Source: Saccharina japonica (taxonomy: Eukaryota; Sar; Phaeophyceae; Laminariales; Laminariaceae). From it: 64,000 bases of DNA. The notes under the pieces were generated by a model. That model saw nothing but the letters and a program-made list of their open reading frames with translations, was not told the origin of the DNA and made no database searches. This document shows, piece by piece, positions 40,692 through 52,108 of this stretch; position 1 is the stretch's first letter, and every line of letters starts with the position of its first letter. The DNA lies in NCBI GenBank assembly GCA_008828725.1, contig MEHQ01002976.1, forward strand, positions 186,001 to 250,000, read 5' to 3'. Position numbers and translations under genes: made by a program.

Positions 40692-40878
40692 ACAGTACGC
40701 GACAGCACTTAAGAATTTGGCAGTTAAGAATTTCAGGCTCGAATTTTAGACGAAACTAAGAACGTGGCCTCTTTTGTACTGAAAATAGTGTAAAACACAC
40801 CCTACCAAATATACGAATTCAAGCCTGGGCAAGGCCTGGGCGGAAATAATAAATAAGAGATGTCGCATACCGTACTAT
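40692..40878 (-). repeat. dispersed repeat (family L), inverted copy
   Basis: See 34966. Slightly longer here because of an AATAATAAATAAGAGA-rich stretch. Confidence 0.8.
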
Positions 40879-41472
40879 ATACATATTGTTTTTGTACGAT
40901 ACGATACAAAAGCTTTACCAAGCAATTGGGCCTCCGACAAACTTGGGCGGATCGATTGTGGGAGGCTTCGCACGTTCGTTCGTAATAGTAGTAGGCAGGC
41001 AAGGCCACCTCTTGCCACACATACATACCAATTTTCACAAACCTGTCTCCGCGCTTCCCACAAATGCTTACGAGAAGCTCTTGACAGAAATACATACAGC
41101 AGACTGTATAAATAGTTGCCTCTATGTACCAGCCACAAAGGAACTTCACACAAAATGCAGTGAATTTTATTGTCTGATTTACAAAAAAATGCGCGAGCAT
41201 GATGAGCACAAACAAGCACGCTGCAAGAAAGAGTGAAAGGTCTCACAACAAAATAAACTTGTCTTTTGGTCAGTTGTGGTGGTTGGGTTGTGGCAAAACC
41301 TGAGAGAATAATCTATCCGTCTCGTGCTCGGCGGGTTTTCGTGCTCGGCCAAGAGGGGGAACAAAAAAACGAAAAAAAAAAACAAAACGCCGTTCAGGAG
41401 AAGGTGGTATATCACACTTAACTTGTAGCCCCAGCCAAAGAAACGGCAATGCGCGCGCGAGTACGCACATAC

Positions 41473-41560
41473 CTGACAGGCGACGCGCTGCCGCTCGCTG
41501 TATACAGCAGAAGTGGCGGGCTGTTCTTGCTCTGCAGATAGATGCCTGGCCGTGGTGGTG
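41473..41560 (-). CDS. possible isolated exon, unknown protein
   Basis: Between an acceptor TCTTGTCCCGACGACAG and a donor CAG then GTATGTGC the frame reads PPRPGIYLQSKNSPPLLLYT then ASGSASPVR. Composition is coding-like and both splice sites are good, but no neighbouring exon could be joined to it. It may belong to a further gene on the minus strand, or be chance. Confidence 0.3.
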
Positions 41561-42052
41561 CTGTCGTCGGGACAAGAACATGGCCCAGGCAGGGAATGAA
41601 CAAAGGTTGTTCCTCTTCGTCGTCTGTCAATCAACATCAAATAAAAACCCAAACACTTCACATTTCATAATATTGCAATATTGTAATACTGTTTTCGGTC
41701 TCCCGGGTCCTCTGCTGCATTATTGCATTATTCGGTTCGTTGGTTCATTGGTGGGTTTAAGTATCCATTTTTGTACTGGAGTGAAAAGAAAGATAAAATA
41801 ACACTAATTCCAAGTGTTTTGCACGCACAACGGAACTGCCTGCGTTTGTTTCTGAATTGTTGGGTTAACATTATGGCGCGGCCCGCACACGCGGCGTCAT
41901 TTAATTACCGCGTAAAGATTATAATATTACCTGGTACCTGGTATTATGATGATATGCATGTCGTCGAAATATTAAAACAATCAAATCTGTTTTCATTTCA
42001 TATTCTAGATTCGGTTTATTTTCTACCGTAAAAAACAAAAAAAACAAATCAT
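41561..42052. other. unassigned intergenic sequence
   Basis: One CTAATTCCAAGTG word at 41803 and a double TACCTGG unit at 41930 are the only recognised items. Confidence 0.4.
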
Positions 42053-42075
42053 TGTGTGTGTGTGTGTGTGTGTGT
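42053..42075. repeat. (TG)n microsatellite
   Basis: About eleven TG units followed by a T run. Confidence 0.95.
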
Positions 42076-42382
42076 TTTTTTTTATCCTCCGGAGGATGGG
42101 TGAAAATAAAGCTTACGAGGCCTTCCACCTTCCACACTTCCATTGTTTTCATTTTTTGTGATATACAAGAAAGCGAAGCAAACCAACAACGAAACAGAAA
42201 AGACTGCCAAGCAAGGTGTTCGCAACCAGGAAGGGCCGATCATGTACACAGGAAAAAAAAAACGCAACCTGTTGAGCACGTCCCGAGGGATTATATGTTT
42301 ATATTTGACCCACCCTGTAGCTTCTGGTGGTGCAATGCGCGTTGTATACGTGTCGTATCGTCGTACAGCATCATACCTGTCG

Positions 42383-42563
42383 TATATGGCATTGCATTGT
42401 CTGCTCTGCTTGCTGCACTGAGCGTAGTATCTCTGTGTCGTAGTTTTGTGACCACAGAAGAACTGGTACCTTTTTAGGATGAAGAATCGGCACGGACACT
42501 GGGTGTGCTGTGCTGGATGTCGACGGGTAGGAAGGAAAGTTTAATGTGAAGAACACACACACG
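42383..42563 (+). repeat. AC-tailed repeat (family F)
   Basis: GTATATGGCATTGCATTGTC, ACTGAGCGTAGTATCTCTGT, TTTTAGGATGAAGAATCGGC, a small TGTGC duplication, GATGTCGACGGGTAG, GTGAAGAACACACACAC. Confidence 0.85.
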
Positions 42564-42653
42564 GTACATACCGTAGTATTCAATAGTTAGTTGCTGCCAT
42601 CCACGATCCCACTCACTGCGCATACTTTTGGCTTTTGGCTGGGTTCGTCTTCA

Positions 42654-42978
42654 CGTAGATCTGCCCGCGCAGGCGAAATTCCGTAGATATCAAGATATAT
42701 CCGTAGATACATGCACGCACTGAACATAAAGCCTTTCCAAGCACAACGACGAAGTTGCACACCAACCAGGCAAGCCTCTCGGTCGGGTTAGGGTTAGGGT
42801 TAGATGTCCGGGTCGGGGTGATGGCCGCCGTTAGCCGAAGCTAAAAAAAATCTCACCGTCGGGAACGAATGCCTTACGATAGCTTCATGAACTAAACCCT
42901 ACCTCATTAGAAACAGAGAAACATCATCAGTTTATCCGGGCACGCCTGAGAAGTTCGCCTGCGCGGGCAGATTTACGC
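42654..42978. mobile_element. telomere-repeat-bearing MITE, family Tel1, copy 2
   Basis: Opposite orientation to 3072-3370 and homologous through its length: GATCTGCCCGCGCAGGCGAA, CAAGCCTCTCGGTCGGGTTA, the array at 42785-42803 (TTAGGG x3), GGCCGCCGTTAGCCGAAGCT, CGTCGGGAACGAATGCC, AACCCTACCTCATTAGAAAC, GTTCGCCTGCGCGGGCAGAT. About 15% divergence. Confidence 0.85.
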
Positions 42979-43019
42979 TTAGCTTGTACAGCTCTGTACA
43001 CAGAGCACAGGGCACCAAA

Positions 43020-43150
43020 TAAGGAACAGGAACGCTGGCCCAGGCTGGATTTCTTATTTGAGAGAGGGTGATTTGGACATTCATTTCAAGATAACAAGAT
43101 AACGACTCGTATCGAATTTCTTATTTTCGTCGGAATACCAGCCTTTTAAT
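43020..43150. repeat. dispersed repeat (family M), copy 2
   Basis: CCAGGCTGGATTTCTTATTT then GAGAGAGGGTG, CAAGATAACAAGATAACGAC. Confidence 0.55.
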
Positions 43151-43371
43151 TGGTGAAACCGCGGCGGACGAAAGCAGGAAAGAGACGGCAAACAGAGTAG
43201 GTACCAGTACCAGACCGACTAGCTGGTAGAACCTGCCTGTACTACGGGCACAAACCTGCCTCAGCTGGCTGGAAGGTACTTTTGGTGTGCTCCGGCTGCC
43301 TGTCTTTTCCTGTCGTTCTTAGTCTTGCTTTGTTGGCACTGTTTTTTTTTCGGTTCATTATTTCATTTCAA

Positions 43372-44048
43372 GCCGGTCGCCCCGGTAGAGTAGTGGTCAG
43401 CTTCAAAGACTACTATTTTCTTTTCATTTCATTTTGTCATGCTTTTGTTTGGTTGCTTGATTGTTGATTTGCTTCAGTATGTTTACTTTCTATTATTTTT
43501 CCTTTTCGCTTTTTTCTTTCTTTTCTCTTTTTTTTCTCTTGCATGCACCTGGATTGCTAGCAGGGTAGGTCTTGCCTGTCGCATATGGCATTGCATTGTC
43601 TGCTCTGCTTACTGCACTGAGTGTAGTATCTCTGTGTCGTAGTTTTGTGACCACAGAACTGGTACCTTTTTAGGATGATGAATCGGCACGGACACTGGGT
43701 GTGCTGGATGTCGACGGGTAGAAAGGAAGGTTTAATGTGAAGAACACACACACACAGCACATTGGTACCCAAGTTCGAACCCCCCCGTGGTGAGATTTTT
43801 ACTTTATTTAAAAAAATAAAAAGGAACCACTTCCTGAGAGCGCCTTCGTGGCGTGGGTATTGGCAGAATCCGACGCAAGTCGACGAGGAAAGAGAGTGCT
43901 GAAATCTGCTCGCGATAAAAATGCAAGGCATGTACCGTAGTGGGGAGGGGGGAGAAGAGCCTACTTAGTGGCCCCGGATCTGAGTTACGACTAAAGAGGG
44001 AGAGAGAAAAGAAGGGCGAAGATAATAAATGGGATGGACAAGAAAAAA
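43372..44048 (+). mobile_element. SINE family E split by a family F repeat
   Basis: Head CCGGTCGCCCCGGTAGAGTA at 43372; then a pyrimidine-rich stretch and a family F copy; then the body resumes at 43762 with CCCAAGTTCGAACCCCCCCG (B box), CTGCTCGCGATAAAAATGC, GATCTGAGTTACGACTAAAG, AATAAATGGGATGGAC. Confidence 0.75.
43478..43757 (+). repeat. AC-tailed repeat (family F), reference copy
   Basis: About 280 bp: a pyrimidine-rich lead (TTTACTTTCTATTATTTTTC), CACCTGGATTGCTAGCAGGG then TAGGTCTTGCC, TATGGCATTGCATTGTCTGC, GAGTGTAGTATCTCTGTGTC, GTAGTTTTGTGACCACAGAA, TTTAGGATGATGAATCGGCA, CACTGGGTGTGCTGGATGTC, GACGGGTAGAAAGGAAGG, GTGAAGAACACACACACAC. The constant 3' AC tail and variable 5' truncation of other copies suggest a retroposed SINE-like element; no clear A and B boxes. 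Confidence 0.8.
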
Positions 44049-44190
44049 AGGAAAGAAAAGAAGATTATCTAGATGATCTAGATGGTCCAGATCGTGATTG
44101 ATCTGTGCTCGATATGTGGTTGTTGTTTGGGTTGATCGTCCCTCTCAACGAATGCGGTGAAATCGGAGCTTTTTTTTTTAACCGTTTCAC

Positions 44191-44536
44191 TTTTTTTTTT
44201 TTTTTTTTTTTTTTTTTCCTATCCCATTTATTTTCTTCGCACTTCCGTCTTCCTCCCTCCCTAGTCGTAACTCAGATCCGGGGTCACAAAGTAGGCTCCT
44301 CTCCCTCCTCTTCCACTACGGTTCTTGCCTTGATTTTTATCGCGCAAAGGGTTCAGCCTTCCCAACGCTCGTCGATTTTCATCGAATTTTGCCAACTCAC
44401 GCTCTCGCGCATTCCGCTATTCAAGATACTTTTTGCAAGAAAAAGTCCCTACGAGCATGCACTCGGCGGGGCTCGAACTCGCGATCTCGACGCTAACAGG
44501 CTTCGTGGTTACCTGCTAGCCCACCGGGGCGACCGG
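44191..44536 (-). mobile_element. SINE family E, full-length inverted copy
   Basis: A 27-base T run is the A tail on the other strand; then CCTATCCCATTTATTTTCTT, TTTTTATCGCGCAAAGGGTT, AAAAAGTCCCTACGAGCATG, GGCGGGGCTCGAACTCGCGA (B box inverted), AGCCCACCGGGGCGACCGG. Closest to the 6409 copy and apparently young. Confidence 0.9.
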
Positions 44537-44814
44537 TATGTTTACTTTCTATTATTTTTCCTTTTCGTTTTTTCTTTCTTTTCTCTTTTTTTTCTTGCAT
44601 GCACCTGGATTGCTAGCAGGGTAGGTCTTGCCAATGTGAAGAACACACACACACACTGGGCTGCTTACTGCACTGAGCGTAGTATCTCTGTGTCGTAGTT
44701 TTGTGACCACAGAACTGGTACCTGTTTAGGATGATGAATCGGCACGGACACTGGGTGTGCTGGATGTCGACGGGTAGAAAGGAAGGTTTAATGTGAAGAA
44801 CACACACACACACA
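44537..44814 (+). repeat. AC-tailed repeat (family F), rearranged copy
   Basis: Abuts the SINE at 44536. Nearly identical to 43478-43757 at both ends, but its middle has a stray AATGTGAAGAACACACACAC block in place of GTCGCATATGGC..TCTGC, as if two copies had recombined. Confidence 0.8.
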
Positions 44815-45261
44815 CTGAATTGATAGCTGCTGTTCACACTCGGCTGGTTATTTGACATTATTGTGCTGGTATTACGACGAGATACGATGATACGATACGT
44901 ACCGCGGACCGCCGGTGTGAGGGAAAAGTTCAGTAAATTCCAACTTCCAAACAACTGTTTGCTGTACGCGAATGGATGGTATAATATGAAATACTGGAGA
45001 TACTACCGTAGTTCTAACGTAGTATATAAAATATTTTGAAATATACGGCGGTCAGCTTTGAATTCCATCAAGAGACTAAAACAAATGGAAATTATTGGTC
45101 AAAATACTCTGCTCTGTACATATAGACGTCGATACTCAGGTGCTGCTGTGCCAGCCTCCAGGCAAAGTAGAGGAGCCGGATACATGGATAGTAGTCAACA
45201 GGGCGACACAATATCTGGCAGGCCGCGCCAATATTGATTCTCCAGACTATACCCCCCTGTG
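44815..45261. other. unassigned intergenic sequence
   Basis: No feature recognised. Confidence 0.4.
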
Positions 45262-45537
45262 TGTGGTTCTTTCTACCTGTCAACATCCAGCACACCCAGT
45301 GTCGGTGCCGATTCCTCATTCCAGCTACGTACCGGTGCGTAGAGAGATGTCCAGTTATGTTGTCACAACACACACTCACCGAGACATACTTTCATATACA
45401 GATGATATACTCGCACTACGTTGAATTATTGCAGTAAGCAGAGCTGACAATGCAATGCCACATACATGTGCGACAGACAAGAACTACCCATCCATGCTAT
45501 TATTAATAGGTAGCAATCCAATGCGTTGAAAGATACA
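45262..45537 (-). repeat. AC-tailed repeat (family F), inverted copy
   Basis: CTACCTGTCAACATCCAGCA, CACCCAGTGTCGGTGCCGAT, GCAGTAAGCAGAGCTGACAA, TGCAATGCCACAT, GTAGCAATCCAATGCGTTGA. Relative to 43478 it has an extra CTATTATTAATAG stretch at about 45499. Confidence 0.8.
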
Positions 45538-45859
45538 CAAAGACAAACAAATACAATGTACGAGTAATAATGTAGAACTGCAATATTGCTTACCGACATT
45601 TTTTCGTGTTGCCTCGCCCGTGCAGCAGTTATTATCTGTTTCTCTTGGGCACGTGTGCTTTTCGTCTAGGGGCGCTTCTGTCTCCCTGCGTCATTTGTAT
45701 TCTGTTTCATTTCAGAAATTGTTTTTTATTTGTCTTTTTGTTCTTATTTTTTGGTTCGGCTCGTGTCCCTGTGTTCTCGTACCCGGTACGTTACGCATCT
45801 CACTTGCTTTACCCATTAATTTGCGTTTATTTTGTTTTGATTTTTCTCTGTTTCACACA

Positions 45860-45985
45860 GCAGTCTGTGACCACAGAATTTGTATCTCTCTAGGATTGGG
45901 AATCAGGACAGGCACTGGGTGTACTGATGTGGTTGAGTAGAAAGAACGGGTTTAATGTGAAGACAACAACAACAACAACAACACC
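45860..45985 (+). repeat. AC-tailed repeat (family F), 3' part with (AAC)n tail
   Basis: GTCTGTGACCACAGAATTTG, TCTCTCTAGGATTGGGAATC, GGACAGGCACTGGGTGTACT, GTGAAGACAACAACAACAAC: the AC tail has become AAC. Confidence 0.75.
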
Positions 45986-46067
45986 ACCGCGTATATATCT
46001 GAGTCTAGTTCCAAGTGATTAATCCCTGCATTGGGAGGAGTGCAGTGTGTTGATGTTACGAGTACCA

Positions 46068-46140
46068 CTTTATCCCCAAATATAAGCATCTTATTAATTG
46101 AATAGTAATATACCAAAGGTATTTATATTTCGGGACATAG
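46068..46140. mobile_element. 73-bp miniature inverted-repeat element (family G)
   Basis: TTTATCCCCAAATATAAGCA at the left; GTATTTATATTTCGGGACAT at the right, inverted. Confidence 0.7.
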
Positions 46141-46149
46141 TGGTTATAT

Positions 46150-46300
46150 ATTGGGGCAATAACCAAAAACGGGTACACCCGCGCCAGTTGGAGTCAAAAA
46201 CGGGTACAGAATGGAGTCGAGTCAAAACACCACATCCCACGCTGTCCCACGAGCCATCACGGGATAGGTTGGCCAAAATCATATCATGCCCGTTTCTGAG
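46150..46300. repeat. partial inverted-repeat element, related to 47718
   Basis: GGCAATAACCAAAAACGGGT then ACACCCG matches the end of the element at 47718-47889; AAAAACGGGTACA repeats once at 46196. Confidence 0.5.
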
Positions 46301-46973
46301 GGGTAGTGACAACCAGGCACACTTGTCGCCACCTAACTGTACACTTAGACGTGCCCAGAGTATGTTTGGAGGGCTCAGGTCCGGGTGGGATCGGGAGTAG
46401 GGTCAGGGGTCAGGGGTGTTTGGAGGCAGAGGGTTCTGGCGGCAAGCATATACCATATTCTTATCATTGTCCGAGCTCAGTAAATCGTCAGTTCTCCACG
46501 CTCGGGCCATTTGCATATCTCAGGAAAACCTGACTTCTCGACGCACGTGACTCGCGGTCCGCATTCTTACCCCCCGCCGTAGTTGAGATTTTTTTCCGCC
46601 GCCGTGGTGAAATTTTTCAAGTTCTATTGATTTAATGTGTGAGGATGAAACCGCTCCGCTCCGTATCCGGACTCTTACAGTGATGAGATTTTTTTTCCCC
46701 CCCGCGTCATGAACTTTAGAAGTTTTTTATCCAAGTTCGATTTCTTTTCCCCCCGTCCGAAATTTTCTATCCAAGTTTTATTAATATGTTCATCCACTTT
46801 TTTTATGATGAGTTTGTGTGGGGATGAAAATTTAGCACCCCTCTACGTATATACGATACCAGTCATGGTACTTAACAAGTACGAGTACTAATTTTGCTGC
46901 TATTAATATATTATCACCTGAAGAAGACATTAATTAATCGGGTCAGCTTTTTCATTCTGAGTGAATAATGCGA
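46301..46973. other. unassigned intergenic sequence
   Basis: Degenerate echoes of CCCGTCYGAAATTTT and GTGWGGATGAAA occur between 46560 and 46830. Nothing else recognised. Confidence 0.4.
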
Positions 46974-47050
46974 ATCCCCATAACGGGACTCCAGTCCTAT
47001 AAGGCCTAAGTTGTTGTTGCTGTTGTTGTTGGTACGTTGTTTACGTTGTT
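46974..47050. repeat. piggyBac-like MITE end plus (GTT/GCT)n
   Basis: CCCCATAACGGGACTCCAGT then CCTATAAGGCCTAAG is a family I end; a TTG-rich microsatellite follows directly. Confidence 0.6.
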
Positions 47051-47717
47051 GCTGCTGTCTGAAGTGCTGCCAGAATGACAGTCCGCGGGCACAAAGTGAA
47101 AATTGTCACGTAATGTTTTTTTTTTTTGGTGTCGCTAAGTACGAGTTCGACTACGAGTTCGTGTTTTAGAACAGCCAACCAAAGCCATCACGTCAATTGA
47201 CAATTACCCGAATCTATCCTGAACGTCTGTGTTAGGCACAGCATTATAAACATCGACACTGATTAGGAATCGTTCCACATTGAAGGGGTCTTCCACGATC
47301 AGGCACACAGTTAAGGCACCCGGGGTATCCACGCCATCTCTGCCGCGTCTCTCTACAAAACCAGTGACGTCATCCACACAGACCAAACAACAAAATTCAG
47401 GGGAAAAAAACGAAATATTATTTGTCAGCAAAAAAAACAATAATGTTCGTCCGTACGCCACGGGTCGATGTCGTCCGTGCTCCGGCGCGCTGCTGTGCAT
47501 ACATACAACGGTATACCTGGTACCTGGTATAGGTGGATGGTCGCATCACTCTGAAGACGTACGTACGTACGTACGTACCGCAGGTCAGGTGCGTTAAATG
47601 GTTGAATAGAGTTAAGTGAATTGTGAAAAAACTTGAGAGAATATGGAACAACGAAAAAGCGGCCGCAGACGTAGGGGGGAGCGAGGCACACTGTAGGCAA
47701 GTGGTTTAAGAAACATA
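47051..47717. other. unassigned intergenic sequence
   Basis: Contains a double TACCTGG unit at 47514 and a (GTAC)n run at 47559-47580. No gene recognised. Confidence 0.4.
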
Positions 47718-47889
47718 AATAACCAAAAACGGTTGATTTACAGTTGTACCACGGGACAAGTATCTCTCAAAAATGGGTACAATTTGTTTTTGGCCAATCG
47801 CGTGGCTCTCTGGGTGTGTTTGTTACGTAATTCCAGGCTGTACCCGTTTTCGAGTGAAAACCGACCGGGTATACCCGTTTTTGGTTATT
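47718..47889. mobile_element. 172-bp inverted-repeat MITE
   Basis: AATAACCAAAAACGG at the left and CCGTTTTTGGTTATT-type sequence (CCCGTTTTTGGTTATT) at the right. No coding capacity. Confidence 0.65.
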
Positions 47890-48184
47890 GCCATATATAT
47901 TATATTGTGACTGATTGTGTTTTTTTCGAAATGTTCAGATCTCGCCAAGTCTGTCGACTGAAATTTCGAAACGTCAGGCCTTGTCAAGTATTTTCTGTTG
48001 AAATTTCGAAACTCCGTTTCATCGCAAGCGGTGTGCGGTGTGTGGTTACTGGTTCCCCTCGAAAGGCGATGCCTCAACCATTCGAAAACGAAAAGACATC
48101 TACGTACGTACGTGCGTCGTGCGTACGTATTATATGGAGTAATATCCAACCATTATCGGAGAGCGTATCGTCCTGAGTTTCTTG

Positions 48185-48262
48185 ATTTGCCTTCGTATAT
48201 CGAAGTACTACACTCAGCTACGAAGCAAAGACGAGCTTCGACGAAATCCTCGAGCTCACAGT
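48185..48262 (+). repeat. family C fragment
   Basis: GTATATCGAAGTACTACACT, CAGCTACGAAGCAAAGACGA, GCTTCGACGAAATCCTCGAG then CTCACAG. Confidence 0.7.
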
Positions 48263-48415
48263 AGAGGTGTTACCCGACGAGTAGGTACCCGCTTAAACCG
48301 GAAAAAAATACCCGGATACTCGCGAGTATGTACGTCTATTTTGGGCGGGTACCCGGGTACCCGTTTAACAGCCGGGTACCCGTCTAACAACCGGGTACCC
48401 GGGTACCCGGTACAT
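48258..48415. mobile_element. GGGTACCC-rich element (family T), hAT-like end
   Basis: Begins TAGAGGTGTTACCCG and contains GGATACTCGCGAGTATG and several CGGGTACCCG palindromes. The element at 52460-52641 has the same parts in inverted order and a CTCGCGAGTA palindrome. A YAGAGGTGT start is common among hAT MITEs, but no 8-bp duplication was confirmed. Confidence 0.55.
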
Positions 48416-49146
48416 TGTTTATCAGGTTTGGTCCTTAACTCTGCAACGTATAGACTCGAAGAGGGTTGCTATACAAAGTTCGGCATAACAACCCTGTGCC
48501 ATAATGATTTTCATACGACAATACCACCAAAACAACAGACTACGCGCCACTAAAGCATCGAATGGCATGTATTATATGATTATACGAACTGGGCCAGCCA
48601 AAATATTGTTTTTAAAGCAGATTGGCCGTGCCCCGACCAATTTTACGAATTTGGCCATGGAATTTAGACACAAAAACAGTCTTTGATTCAGTTGCCGCGT
48701 CTTTTGCTTAACCGTCTGTCTGTGTACTCACCTTTCCGCGCGCGACCGCTGTGACCACTTTCGTTTGGCTCAGTAAGGTGTTTTTGACCGTTCATTTGCT
48801 TCGCTGCCTCCCTTGCTTGTAGGTTTCGGCACACCGTAGCTGCCTTTCGTCATGATAGGTCTCATTTTTTTTACGGAACCAATAGCATGTCCAATTTTTC
48901 TGGTTGCCACTGAAACTATGTTTCTGCCTCCCCTCGAGCGTTTTGGGAGAGCCGTTCTTCTGTTTCCCTTTAGTTTTTTTTCCTTCCTTCCCTGCACCGT
49001 CATTTTTGCAACTGAATACGTGCCATTGTACGCCCCGAAATTTTCAAACGCGGTACCGTATGAGCGATTCTCACGTATTTGTTTTCGTCCTCAATGTGTC
49101 TCTTCCGCTCCCGCTCTTTCAGCTTGAGCGTGAAAACCATTTTTGC
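48416..49146. other. unassigned intergenic sequence
   Basis: Pyrimidine-rich on the plus strand from about 48780, with overlapping open frames on both strands; no similarity recognised. Confidence 0.4.
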
Positions 49147-49364
49147 ATTTTTTCGGATTTGGTTTTTGGGATTTCCGCGCTGCTCTTCTTGAGTGTGCTG
49201 CAAGTCGTTCCCACAAACCGCATGGCTACCTCGACTATCGAGCGCCTTCACTTTTGTTTTTTCGGATTTGGTTTTTGGGATTTCCGCGCTACTCTTCTTG
49301 AGTGTGCTGCAAGTCGTTCCCACAAACCGCATGGCTACCTCGACTATCGAGCGCCTTCCTCTTT
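49147..49364. repeat. 109-bp tandem duplication
   Basis: Two nearly identical copies (TTTTTCGGATTTGGTTTTTG, GGATTTCCGCGCTRCTCTTC, TTGAGTGTGCTGCAAGTCGT, CACAAACCGCATGGCTACCT, CGACTATCGAGCGCCTTC). Very recent. Confidence 0.95.
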
Positions 49365-50858
49365 CCCCACTTGGGCCGTTCACTTTGCACCGCTCCACCA
49401 GACCGCTTCGTTTTAAGATCGCTCACCGCGTATCATCCTTGGGTCTGTGGACTACCGTGCCCTGTTTTCTGTTTTTGCCTTTGTTTCCCCTTTTGGCATT
49501 CTGCATGTATGTATATCTCGTATTTTTGTTCCCCCCTCCTATATCATAGGCCGGGAGTCATACGTGGTAGCACTCATTACGACACCTAAATTCGTGCCGT
49601 CTAGTTTTACAGTATATTACTCTCTGGAACCTTTTTCTTGCCAACACTGCGTGCCGGCGTATCTTTCGTTCCCTCGAGTATCCTTCTGTAAAGTTGCAGA
49701 TTATTTTTTTTCCTTCGGATTTACCAGGCTTTCGCCTTACAAGTTTTAGAGGTGTGGGAGGGGGTTGTGAAGCACAGTATCTTCGATCCATTTCTGAGAA
49801 TTTTCTGGATGGATTTTGTACCCTCCTGGTCTCTATGCATCTGCATATAATGCCCTTCAGGGTGGGCTTGTGTCATGGTATTCATGGTATCCCCGTTTCC
49901 CCTCTATTATTGAGGTGGCGTGTTTCCGAAGAAACGCGCATCGAGCAAATAATATTTGCTCCCCCTGGTTCTCAGAATTCTCTGAGCCCAGAACCAGCTT
50001 GATAATAAATATAAGACTTCAAGCATCAAAACTGTGAGTAACTGGGTTGCGTCTCGTCTCAAACCTGCACGGTAGTCGGGCTTGCCCCATACCGCATTTA
50101 TTTGTAGCTACGTACCTAACCTCCCCAGGGATCCAATACGTTTATAAGATCATGTACTAATCAACACACTTGCCGCCTGCCTTTTTTCATTTTTTTGTTC
50201 TGGAGAGAGACACAATATGACTATCCAAAAATCGAAAAAAAAGCGAAAGCGATCAAAACTAGATAAAACAAAAAAATATCAAAGAAGGCAGACGGCAAGT
50301 ATCTTTGCACGTACGGTTCGAAGCCGTGGTTAAAAGTTCAGAGTAAAACTCTCAAAATTGGTCGGGGCATGGCGGAAATGCCATTTTTGCGTAATTACTT
50401 GACTTATATAGGGAATCGAGTTTTGGTCATATTTCTTGATGGGTGGCGAATTGGGCCACGAAACTTGCATCGATCTTCTCCTTGTGTCTTCAGCACTGCC
50501 TCCACCAAATTTCAGCCTGATCGAAAATGACATTTTATATACGAATTTGGATTTTTTTTTGTTCTTTTCGAGGTTTCGCGGATATCTTGGTGAATAAGTC
50601 GAGCAACACAAAAGGATAGAATTGTTCATATACGAAGTACATTTCTTTTTTGCACAACCACTGGTATGTTGGGGTTAGTGTTTCCAATTTTTGTAGCCTA
50701 ATTTGCAATGGTCACGAGATACGACTTTAGGAAGCTTTGTAAGTTTCTTGGCTGGCCCAGCTCGTATGAAGTTCGTGTGTTCGAAGCACAGGCGGGTCAG
50801 CCATAATATAACAAGGGACAGCGGAATAAATTTGCGCCGCGCGAGGTTAAAAAAAAAT
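49365..50858. other. unassigned intergenic sequence
   Basis: No repeat partner seen. A tRNA B-box-like ACGGTTCGAAGCCGTGG lies at 50313 without an A box. Overlapping frames up to 118 codons lack similarity. Confidence 0.4.
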
Positions 50859-51488
50859 GGGCAGCGGCCAAAAAAAGGTATACCTCATCCATTTGCGACC
50901 AAAATCAGGTACATACTTAAAACCAAGTAAAAAACGCACTCCACGTGCGCTGCCATTGGTCCAAAACTCGTTGTACCAGTTTTTGCCTCTTCAAAACCCA
51001 GGTATACCTGATTTTGTCTACTCTGCTTGACTTTCACCTTTTTTTTGTCGTTTTTAAGCCAATCAGAGGCCCTTCATAGTTCCACCCTATGCCCCCTGTA
51101 CAAATGCCGACGTACGCGGATACCCCCTTCTCCCTTCGCACCTCGCACTGCACGCCACTCGAGCGACACACACACATATCTGCCTGCACACCTCCGCCGA
51201 ACTAATACGAGATAGAAGGCTCCCCTTCGGGATTGTGGTTGACTTGGAATACCAGGGGTGTCACTAAAGTTGAGAAGGGAGAATACAGCAGCAGGCCTTC
51301 GTTCCTCGTACTATTAATAGCAGCTACTCGTATACGCAGCCACCGGGCGAGCACGAAGAGCATGAAAAAAACTCAACTTTGCGTTGCAAGGAACGGCAGG
51401 TTCGTGGGGTGCGTTTTAAACTTGATTTTAGTGTGTACCTGTTTTTGGCCCCGAACGGACCAGGTGTACCTGTTTTTGGCCGCTGCCC
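50859..51488. mobile_element. 630-bp element with ~87-bp terminal inverted repeats
   Basis: GGGCAGCGGCCAAAAAAAGG then TATACC..GACCAAAATCAGGTAC, AACGCACTCCACG at the left; the right arm (51402-51488) is the reverse complement with about 15% changes. Runs of A flank both sides. Inner sequence is pyrimidine-rich without a transposase frame. Confidence 0.8.
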
Positions 51489-51611
51489 AAAAACAATTGT
51501 GGCGGGGATGAAAGTTACTTGATTTGAGTGGGACGAATACAAATTATTTGATTTTATAACAATTTTTTTTTCTTTATGTTAGTATAGGCGGTCATAAATC
51601 ACTTGGTTTAA

Positions 51612-51969
51612 GTATGGGTGACCTTAAATGACTTCATATTACTATGCAATTGTCGTTAAAAAAACGAAACAGTATAACGGGTTCATATTTAGGTGAATTT
51701 GATTATGGGTTGGGGTAACCTTATGTTTCTCGCAAGTTATTACATTTTAGAATGTGGGTAAAAAAAACAATTTTGTGTCGGGGATATTATGTATGGGTGA
51801 CCTTAAATGACTTCATATTACTATGCAATTGTCGTTAAAAAAAACGAAACAGTATAACGGGTTCATATTTAGGTGAATTTGATTATGGGTTGGGGTAACC
51901 TTATGTTTCTCGCAAGTTATTACATTTTAGAATGTGGGTAAAAAAAAAACAATTTTGTGTCGGGGATAA
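51612..51969. repeat. 179-bp tandem duplication
   Basis: Two copies, identical except for A-run lengths (GTATGGGTGACCTTAAATGA, ACGGGTTCATATTTAGGTGA, CTTATGTTTCTCGCAAGTTA). A more diverged third copy may extend to about 52130. Confidence 0.95.
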
Positions 51970-52108
51970 TATTTACTTGATTTTAGTGGGAGGAATAAAA
52001 ATGATTTGATTTTAGTACAAATTACATTTTTTACTTGATATTAGTATAGTCGGTCAGAAAAATATTGGTTTCAGTATTAGGGACCTTGAATGACTTTATA
52101 TTACTATT

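Noticed and set aside
48904-49416. 170-codon plus-strand frame across the 109-bp duplication
   Set aside because: Length arises from the duplication in pyrimidine-rich DNA (Phe/Leu/Pro-rich in every frame); no similarity.
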